DNA of 64,000 bases, from the NCBI RefSeq assembly GCF_017573505.1, contig NZ_JAGEOJ010000003.1:558001-622000 (forward strand), given 5' to 3'. Position 1 is the stretch's first letter. Each line of letters starts with the position of its first letter. Source of the DNA: Actinomadura barringtoniae (GTDB taxonomy: Bacteria > Actinomycetota > Actinomycetes > Streptosporangiales > Streptosporangiaceae). Below are positions 58,303 through 64,000 of the stretch, piece after piece. A program made the position numbers and the translations under genes. The notes beneath the pieces are model-generated. The model saw only the letters and a list, made by a program, of their open reading frames with translations, did no database searches and had not been told where the DNA came from.

Positions 58303-59220
58303 ATGAGCACGATGAAGGCCGTTCGGTTCGACGAGTACGGCGAGATCGAGGTCCTGCGGGTCGACGACGTGGAGCGGCCGGTGCCCGGTGCGGGGCAGGT
58401 GCTGGTGAAGGTGGCGGCGGCATCCGTCAACCCGGGCGAGATGTCGATCCGCACCGGGATCCTCCACGCGATCTGGCCGGCGAACTTCCCGTCCGGTCAG
58501 GGCAGTGACCTGGCCGGAACGGTGGCCGAGGTCGGCGCGGGCGTCGAGGGCCTCACCACGGGCGACGAGGTGTACGGGTTCACCGACGACCGCGGCAGCC
58601 ACGCCGAGTACGTCCTGGTCGAGGCGGGCAACCTAGCGATCCGCCCGCCGGAGGTGCCGGCGGAGCAGGCCGCCACGCTCTACGTCGCGGGCACCACCGC
58701 GTACGCCGAACTGCGCGCGGTCGGCGTGGAGCCCGGCGACACGATTGTGATCACCGCGGCGGCCGGCGGCGTCGGAACGTTCGCCGTCCAGCTGGCCGTC
58801 CGCGCGGGCGCCACCGTGGTGGGCCTGGCGAGCGAGCGGCATCACCAGTGGCTCCGCGACGTCGGCGCGATCCCCGTCACCTATGGCGAGGGCGTCGCCG
58901 AACGCATCAAGGCCGCAGTCGGGGACGTGGACGCGTTCGTCGACAACTTCGGCGGCTACACCGAGCTCGCGCTGGAGCTCGGCGTCGACCGCGACCGGAT
59001 CAACACCATCGACCGCGCAGCCGCGGCCGAGCACGGCGTGAAGGCGCACGGCAACGCCGAGGCGGCCGAAATCAAGGTCGTCGCCGAGCTGGCCGACCTC
59101 ATCAAGGCCGGCGACCTGCGGGTCCCGATCGCCGCGACCTACCCGCTGGCCCAGGTCCAGGACGCGTTCCGGGAGCTGGAGAAGCGCCACACCCGCGGCA
59201 AGATCCTCCTCAAGCCGTGA
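58303..59220 (+). CDS. NADPH:quinone oxidoreductase-like (MDR family) enzyme
   Basis: 305 residues from the ATG at 58303 with GGGAG upstream; the frame is open earlier but lacks a site. Medium-chain dehydrogenase/reductase without the catalytic zinc cysteines: MKAVRFDEYGEIEVLRVDDV, QGSDLAGTVAEVGAGV, then the NADPH motif AAAGGVGTFAVQLAVRAGATVVGLAS (about 147-172) and the C-terminal AQVQDAFRELEKRHTRGKILLKP. Reduces quinones or enones with NADPH. Downstream is a decayed VOC gene tail. Confidence 0.88.
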   Translation: MSTMKAVRFDEYGEIEVLRVDDVERPVPGAGQVLVKVAAASVNPGEMSIRTGILHAIWPANFPSGQGSDLAGTVAEVGAGVEGLTTGDEVYGFTDDRGSHAEYVLVEAGNLAIRPPEVPAEQAATLYVAGTTAYAELRAVGVEPGDTIVITAAAGGVGTFAVQLAVRAGATVVGLASERHHQWLRDVGAIPVTYGEGVAERIKAAVGDVDAFVDNFGGYTELALELGVDRDRINTIDRAAAAEHGVKAHGNAEAAEIKVVAELADLIKAGDLRVPIAATYPLAQVQDAFRELEKRHTRGKILLKP

Positions 59221-59306
59221 CGGACCAGGGCTCGGTCCGGGGCGCACCGCCGAGGGAGACCTCGTTGCCGTCGGGATCGCGGTAGGTCGGGATCGCGGTA
59301 GATCGT
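59217..59306 (-). pseudogene. C-terminal remnant of a VOC/glyoxalase-family gene
   Basis: The minus strand encodes TYRDPDGNEVSLGG, a typical VOC-family C-terminal motif, then APRTEPWSVTA and a stop. No upstream domain is left. A 16-base perfect tandem duplication (59270-59285 and 59286-59301) doubles the YRDP codons and breaks any extension. Confidence 0.6.
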
Positions 59307-59324
59307 ACGAGGCGGTCGATCGAG

Positions 59325-59338
59325 CAAGCGCTCGCTTG
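59325..59338. promoter_or_regulatory. CAAGCG-ct-CGCTTG palindrome, candidate operator of the CoA-transferase gene
   Basis: Six-base half-sites about 60 bases before the CoA-transferase start, resembling the CAAGCGCTTG palindrome at 16116-16125. A TetR-type repressor site is plausible. Confidence 0.4.
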
Positions 59339-59396
59339 ACCGGCGCCTCGACCTGACGGCAGGGTGGGGGCGGGTGTGGGATCTGGGAGGGGTGCG

Positions 59397-60422
59397 ATGG
59401 GGCTGCTGGACGGGCTTCGGGTGCTGGACCTGACGATGTGGCGGCCCGGGCCGTACGCGACGCAGCTGCTCGCCCAGCTGGGGGCGGACGTGATCAAGGT
59501 GGAGCCGCCCGGCGGTGAGCCGATGCGGATGTTCCGGAGCCACTTCGACCTGCTCAACCAGCACAAGCGAAGCGTCGAGCTCGACCTGAAGGACGCGGAG
59601 GGGCGGGCTCGGTGCCTGGAGCTGGCCGAGGGCGCCGAGGTCTTCGTGGAGGGCTTTCGGCCTGGCGTCGCCGACCGGCTGGGGGTGGGGCATGAGGTGG
59701 TCCGGGCGCTCAACCCGCGGCTCGTCTACTGCTCGATCTCGGGGTACGGGGCGGAGGGGCCGCTGGCCATGGTCCCCGGGCATGACATCAACTACCGGGC
59801 GTACGCGGCGGCCATGACCGAGGACGCGGTCTCGCCGGACGCGGACGAGCTGCCCGTGGCGGACATGTCGGCGGCCACGATGGCGGCGTTCGCGATCACG
59901 GCGGGCGTTCTGAAGGCGCGGGCCGGCGGGGTGGGCGACCGGATCGACCTGGGGATGGCCGATGTGCTGGCCAACTGGGTCGGTACGGTCCCGACGGCCA
60001 AGCAGCGCACGGGGGCCGGGCCGGTCGCGGGGTACGGGGTCTACCCGACCAAGGACGGGCACAAGATCACGCTGGGCGTCGTCTCGGAGGAACGGCTGTG
60101 GGCCGCTTCCTGCGAGGCGCTGGGGCTGGGCGAGTTCGCGGGCGTGCCGTTCCTTGAACGGCTCGGGCGCGTCCGAGAGCTGGACGAGGCGATCGCGGGG
60201 GTGATCGGTGGGCTGACGCGCGAGGAGGCCCTGGAACGGCTGAACGCGGCCGGAGCGCCCGTCGCGCCGGTGCTGAGCCGGGACGAGATGATCGACCTTG
60301 ACCACTTCCGGATGCGGGGCGTCGTCGAGGGAAGCCCGGTCCGGACGGTCGATCACCCGCCCCTGGCCCCCGGCGTGATCGCCGAACTGGACGAACACCG
60401 TGGCCAAGGATGGCTTACCTGA
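59397..60422 (+). CDS. CaiB/BaiF family CoA-transferase (possibly alpha-methylacyl-CoA racemase-like)
   Basis: 341 residues from the ATG at 59397 (GGGAGGGG upstream). Family III CoA-transferase fold: GLRVLDLTMWRPGPYATQLLAQLGADVIKVEPPGGEP (7-43) and the catalytic Asp in GHDINYRAYA (about 127-136). This group includes CoA-transferases and alpha-methylacyl-CoA racemases; the GHDINY sequence is common in the racemase-like branch, but the reaction cannot be decided here. An operator-like palindrome precedes it. Confidence 0.85.
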   Translation: MGLLDGLRVLDLTMWRPGPYATQLLAQLGADVIKVEPPGGEPMRMFRSHFDLLNQHKRSVELDLKDAEGRARCLELAEGAEVFVEGFRPGVADRLGVGHEVVRALNPRLVYCSISGYGAEGPLAMVPGHDINYRAYAAAMTEDAVSPDADELPVADMSAATMAAFAITAGVLKARAGGVGDRIDLGMADVLANWVGTVPTAKQRTGAGPVAGYGVYPTKDGHKITLGVVSEERLWAASCEALGLGEFAGVPFLERLGRVRELDEAIAGVIGGLTREEALERLNAAGAPVAPVLSRDEMIDLDHFRMRGVVEGSPVRTVDHPPLAPGVIAELDEHRGQGWLT

Positions 60423-60479
60423 GCCTCACCGAGGCTTCATGGAGGGAATATTCGTGCGGTTTTGTCAGATTCATTTGGC

Positions 60480-63400
60480 ATGCTGGACGGCGTGAGCGCT
60501 CGCACGATCAGTCCCGTCCTGGTGGGCCGTACGACCGAGCTCGGTTATCTGGAGGACGCCCTCAGGGCCGCCCCCGGGGCCGTTCTGGTCGGCGGCGAGG
60601 CCGGGCTGGGCAAGACCCGGCTGGTCCGGGAGTTCTCGCAGTGCGTGCGCGACACGGGACGCCTGCTGGTCGGCGGCTGCCTGGAGCTGGGATCGGACGG
60701 CCTGCCGTTCGCCCCGTTCACCACCGTCCTGCGGGGGCTGGTCCGCGACATCGGGATCGAGGGCGTCGCCGAGTTGCTGCCGCGCGGCGACACCGGCGGC
60801 CTGGCCAGGCTGCTGCCCGAGTTCGGCGAGCCGGAGACGGACGCGGCGTCGGGCGAGGAGCGGGCGCGGCTGTTCGAGCTGGTGCTCACGCTGCTGGAAC
60901 GCCTCGCCGAGAGCCGCCCGGTGGTCCTGGTGATCGAGGACGCCCACTGGGCCGACCGTTCCACCCGTGACCTGCTGTCCTTCCTGATCCGCAACGCCGG
61001 CACGGCGCCGCTGCTGATCCTGGTCACCTACCGCGTGGACGAGCTCCACCGCACCCATCCCCTGCGCCCGCTGCTGGCCGAGCTGGACCGGGTCGATCGC
61101 GTACGGCGGCTGGAGCTCACCCGGCTGTCGCGCGGCGAGGTCGCCGAGCTGGCCGCCGGGATCCTGGGGCAGGCGCCGGCGGGCGAGCTGGTCGACCGCA
61201 TCCATGCCCGCAGCGAGGGCAACCCGCTGTTCATCGAGGCGCTGCTCGACAGCGACGGCACGCTGGCCTGCGAGATCCCCGAATCGCTGCGCGACCTGAT
61301 GCTGGCCGGGGTCCAGCGGCTGCCGGAGGAGACGCAGGAGGCCCTGCGCGACGCCAGCGGCGGCGGCACCCGCATCGAGCACGCGCTGCTCGCGGCCGTG
61401 TCCGGGCTGGACGACTCCGCGCTGACCCGGGTCCTGCGACCCGCGGTCGCCGCGAACGTGCTGGTCGTGGACGGCGACGGCTACGCGTTCCGGCACGCCC
61501 TGATCCGCGAGGCGCTGCACGACGACCTGCTGCCCGGCGAGCACACCCGCCTGCACACCCGCTACGCCGAGGCCCTGGAGAACGACGCGAGCCTCGTTCC
61601 GCCTGGGCGGCTGTGGGTGGAGCTCAGCCACCACTGGAACGCGGCACACGACGCCACCTGGGCGCTGGTCAGCTCGTGGCGCGCGGCGGGCGACGCCCGC
61701 AAGGCCGTCGCCTACGCCGAGTGCCTGACGATGCTGTCGCGCGTGCTGGAGCTGTGGGACCGGGTTCCGGACGCGGCCGAACGGATCGGCGCCGAGCATC
61801 TCGACGTCCTGGAGCAGGCCGCGACCGCCGCCGACCACGCCGGCGAGTACGAACGCGGCATCAAACTGGCCACCGCCGCCGTACGCGAACTCGACGCCCG
61901 GCCGACCGCCCTCGGAGCCGCCTCAACGCAGGCCGCCGCCGCGCAGGCCGCAGCCGGAGCCGACGCAGCCGGAGCCGACGCAGCCGGGGCCGCAGCCGGA
62001 GCCGACGCTGCCGGAGCCGACGCTGCCGAGGCCGAGGCCGCTCACACGGCGGCGAGGGACTCGCGGCGGGCGGTGTTGTTGGAGCTGCGCGGGCGGATGC
62101 ACTACCAGGTGGCGCGGCCCGGGTTCATCGAGGACCTGCGCGAGGCCGTACGGCTGCTGCCCGCCGAGCCGCCGAGCGCGCTCCGGGCGCGCACGCTCGC
62201 CACGCTGGCGCAGTACGTGCGGCTCACCACCGATACCGACGACGCCCGCGAGGCCGCCACCGAGTCGTTGAAGATCGCGCGCGAGCTCGGCGACGCGACG
62301 GCCGAGAGCGACGCGCTCACCACGCTGTTCTGCGTCGAGATCGACTACGACCAGGACGGCCGGTTGCTCGTGGACGTGGAGCGCACCGCCGAACGTTCCG
62401 GCAACCACCGCTCCCTGCTCCGCGCCGCCGTGATCAGGTCGCACTTCCTGGAGGGCTCGGGGCGGCACGCCGAGGCGGCCGAGGTGGCCCGCGCGGGCAT
62501 CGCCAAGGCCCGGGAGTTCGGCGTGCTGCGCACGCAGGGCACCTTCCTCGGCATCAACCTCGGCGAGCCGCTGGTGTCGCTCGGCCGCTGGGACGAGGCG
62601 CTGAACGTTCTGCACCAGGCGCTCGACCAGGACCCGCCCATCACGATCAGGACCTCGCTCCTGGTGCTGCTCGGCGAGCTGTCCCTGGCCCGGGGCGACC
62701 TGGAGGACGCCGAACGGCGCCTCTCGGCGTCGCAGGAGACCATGGACCTCAAGATGAGGTGGCTCAAGACCCAGGACTACTTCGCGACGCAGCGGCTCGA
62801 GGTCATGGTCCGGCTGGCTCAGGGACGGTACGTGGAGGCGCTCGCGGCGGCGGCCCCCGTGCTGCCGACGACCGGGCTCCCCGACGACAGCCGCTACGCC
62901 TGGCCGGTCCTGGTGCTGGCCGCCACCGCCTGCGCGGAGCTGGGCGACGGCGCGATGATCAACGGCTCGCCCGCGCTTCCGCAGGTCGCGGCCCGTGCGG
63001 CCGAGACGAAGGTGCTCGGCCCGGCGCAGGAGGCGCACCGCCTGGCGTTCGAGGCCGCGATGGCCGAGGCACGCGGCGAGCCCGACCGGGCCGCCTGGGA
63101 CGCCGTGGCGGAGGCCCGCACGGCGCTCGGCCAGCAGTACTGGCAGGCCGAGGCGCTGACCCGTGCCGCCGAGGCCGCGATCGCGGCGGGCGACCGGGAG
63201 GCCGCCGCCGAACGCCTCCACCGCGCCATCAAGATCGCCGGTGCGCTGGACGCCAAGCCGCTGTGCGCGCAGATCGAGGACCTGTGCCGCCGCGCCCGCA
63301 TCCCCTTCGGCGGAGGCGCGGGTGCGGGTGCGGGTGCCGATTCAAGCACCGCCGGCCGCTCCGCCGTGCCCTCGTTCGGCCTCACGCCCCGCGAGCTGGA

Positions 63401-63578
63401 GGTGCTGCGGCTGGTCGCGGACGGGCACAGCAACCGCGAGATCGCCGAGGCGCTGTTCATCTCGATCAAGACCGCCAGCGTGCACGTCTCCAACATCCTG
63501 ACCAAGCTGGAGGTCTCCAGCCGCGGTGAGGCCGCCGCCACCGCCCACCGACTGGCCCTCTTCGCCCCCGCCTCCTAA
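60480..63578 (+). CDS. LuxR-family ATP-dependent transcriptional regulator (LAL type)
   Basis: 1032 residues from the ATG at 60480 (GTG at 60492 and TTG at 60462 are alternatives). N-terminal AAA/STAND ATPase: Walker [12 protein letters not shown] (about 37-47), Walker [13 protein letters not shown] (about 147-158). Middle TPR-like helical region, interrupted by an Ala/Gly/Asp low-complexity run (about 490-520, [11 protein letters not shown] repeats). The C-terminal LuxR helix-turn-helix is [43 protein letters not shown] (about 965-1010). LAL regulators activate sugar catabolism or antibiotic clusters; the target is unknown. Confidence 0.9.
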   Translation: MLDGVSARTISPVLVGRTTELGYLEDALRAAPGAVLVGGEAGLGKTRLVREFSQCVRDTGRLLVGGCLELGSDGLPFAPFTTVLRGLVRDIGIEGVAELLPRGDTGGLARLLPEFGEPETDAASGEERARLFELVLTLLERLAESRPVVLVIEDAHWADRSTRDLLSFLIRNAGTAPLLILVTYRVDELHRTHPLRPLLAELDRVDRVRRLELTRLSRGEVAELAAGILGQAPAGELVDRIHARSEGNPLFIEALLDSDGTLACEIPESLRDLMLAGVQRLPEETQEALRDASGGGTRIEHALLAAVSGLDDSALTRVLRPAVAANVLVVDGDGYAFRHALIREALHDDLLPGEHTRLHTRYAEALENDASLVPPGRLWVELSHHWNAAHDATWALVSSWRAAGDARKAVAYAECLTMLSRVLELWDRVPDAAERIGAEHLDVLEQAATAADHAGEYERGIKLATAAVRELDARPTALGAASTQAAAAQAAAGADAAGADAAGAAAGADAAGADAAEAEAAHTAARDSRRAVLLELRGRMHYQVARPGFIEDLREAVRLLPAEPPSALRARTLATLAQYVRLTTDTDDAREAATESLKIARELGDATAESDALTTLFCVEIDYDQDGRLLVDVERTAERSGNHRSLLRAAVIRSHFLEGSGRHAEAAEVARAGIAKAREFGVLRTQGTFLGINLGEPLVSLGRWDEALNVLHQALDQDPPITIRTSLLVLLGELSLARGDLEDAERRLSASQETMDLKMRWLKTQDYFATQRLEVMVRLAQGRYVEALAAAAPVLPTTGLPDDSRYAWPVLVLAATACAELGDGAMINGSPALPQVAARAAETKVLGPAQEAHRLAFEAAMAEARGEPDRAAWDAVAEARTALGQQYWQAEALTRAAEAAIAAGDREAAAERLHRAIKIAGALDAKPLCAQIEDLCRRARIPFGGGAGAGAGADSSTAGRSAVPSFGLTPRELEVLRLVADGHSNREIAEALFISIKTASVHVSNILTKLEVSSRGEAAATAHRLALFAPAS

Positions 63579-63580
63579 GG

Positions 63581-63620
63581 CGTGGCCGAGGGTCTAGGTA
63601 CGTGATCGAGGGTCTAGGTA
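63581..63620 (+). repeat. 20-base tandem duplication after the LAL gene
   Basis: CGTG-nn-CGAGGGTCTAGGTA twice (63581-63600 and 63601-63620), differing in two bases, immediately after the regulator stop codon. The following 63690-63760 is rich in GGAAGCCGGAAGGCCC-type repeats. Confidence 0.7.
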
Positions 63621-63784
63621 AGGGCCCGGGCGCCGAGATAAGGCATGCGCCCGATGTGAGGGGTGGCGCCTTAGGACGAATGTTGAGGGTGTCGGAAGGA
63701 AGCCGGAAGGCCCCGGAAGCCGAAAGGCCCGGAAGCCGGAAGGCCCCACAGCCCGACAGCCCGCATCGACCTGAGGAGCACGCC

Positions 63785-63907
63785 ATGCACGCCGACATCA
63801 CCCGCCAGATCGCCGCCGACCACGTGAAGACGCTCGTCCAGGAGGCGCAGCGCTCCCGCCGGGTCCGTCACCTGCTGCGCAACCCGGTCCGCCGGATCGC
63901 CGCCTGA
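63785..63907 (+). CDS. Small basic protein (40 residues)
   Basis: 40 residues from the ATG at 63785 with GAGGAG nine bases upstream. Amphipathic and basic: MHADITRQIAADHVKTLVQ then QRSRRVRHLLRNPVRRIAA. It resembles short leader-like proteins found often in actinobacteria, whose role is unknown to me. The ribosome site and composition support translation; function unassigned. Confidence 0.5.
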   Translation: MHADITRQIAADHVKTLVQEAQRSRRVRHLLRNPVRRIAA

Positions 63908-63935
63908 GACCCCGGCCGCGGAACCGGCACGCATC

Positions 63936-64000
63936 ATGAGCAAAGACGCTCCTTACCCCATACTGGACTTCATGACGAGCCAGGTCAGCCCGATCTTCGC
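63936..64000 (+). CDS. Start of a gene continuing beyond the window
   Basis: ATG at 63936 opens MSKDAPYPILDFMTSQVSPIF and runs off the edge. No strong ribosome site (GGAACCGG is 12 bases upstream); an inner ATG at 63972 is also possible. Too short for assignment. Confidence 0.35.
   Translation, partial: MSKDAPYPILDFMTSQVSPIF

Overview
The window is a high-GC actinobacterial chromosome segment. GTG/TTG starts, overlapping stop-start gene pairs, many leaderless-looking promoters (TANNNT six or seven bases before the start codon), Tat lipoproteins and families such as XRE/DUF5753, CU044_5270-like, DUF2630, DUF4097 and DUF222-HNH suggest a Streptosporangiales/Actinomadura-like organism. This is inferred from family content; there is no rRNA or tRNA gene to confirm it. 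About 65 genes are supported. I saw no tRNA, rRNA or CRISPR array.

Layout. 1-3735: tail of an exported protein, then two divergent prolyl-tRNA synthetases of different evolutionary types. 3745-8927: a six-gene operon (sugar epimerase, three glycosyltransferases, an unknown protein, a zinc-ribbon protein), probably for surface polysaccharide. 8884-11806: Tat-lipoprotein serine hydrolase, YceI-like protein, VanW protein. 11920-18267: an acetoacetate decarboxylase-like/SDR/two-amidohydrolase operon facing a cupin and a cytochrome P450, probably catabolic. 18296-21760: PAP2-diacylglycerol kinase fusion and a TagGH-like polysaccharide exporter. 21895-26455: a complete sugar ABC importer. 26513-31455: PEBP protein, KamA-like radical SAM enzyme, DUF998 protein, hydrolase and two related small secreted proteins. 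31587-37616: PlsX with an unusual tail, a CtpE-like P-type ATPase and ArgS. 37765-42871: DUF2630, a histone H1-like protein, a truncated and a full aldehyde dehydrogenase, and DeoC.

43026-51444 is regulatory and accessory: an XRE/DUF5753 regulator, a DUF222-HNH gene bracketed by long inverted repeats, an F420/PPOX protein, two convergent ECF sigma/membrane-protein modules, and an SDR/TetR pair with two tandem operator-like palindromes. 51438-55739 holds an LLM-SCP2 fusion gene and, upstream of it, a WXG100/toxin-like/immunity-like cassette. The cassette lies between two diverged copies of the LLM gene's 5' end. 56179-64000 holds DUF4097, a serine hydrolase, a quinone oxidoreductase, a CaiB/BaiF CoA-transferase, a large LuxR-type ATPase regulator, and small or partial genes at the edge.

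The most interesting parts are the WXG100 toxin-like cassette between direct repeats, the inverted-repeat-bounded HNH unit, the H1-like protein whose ribosome binding site is buried in a hairpin, the paired ProRS genes, and a recurring pattern of short tandem duplications at gene boundaries, two of which create mini-ORFs bridging neighbouring genes.
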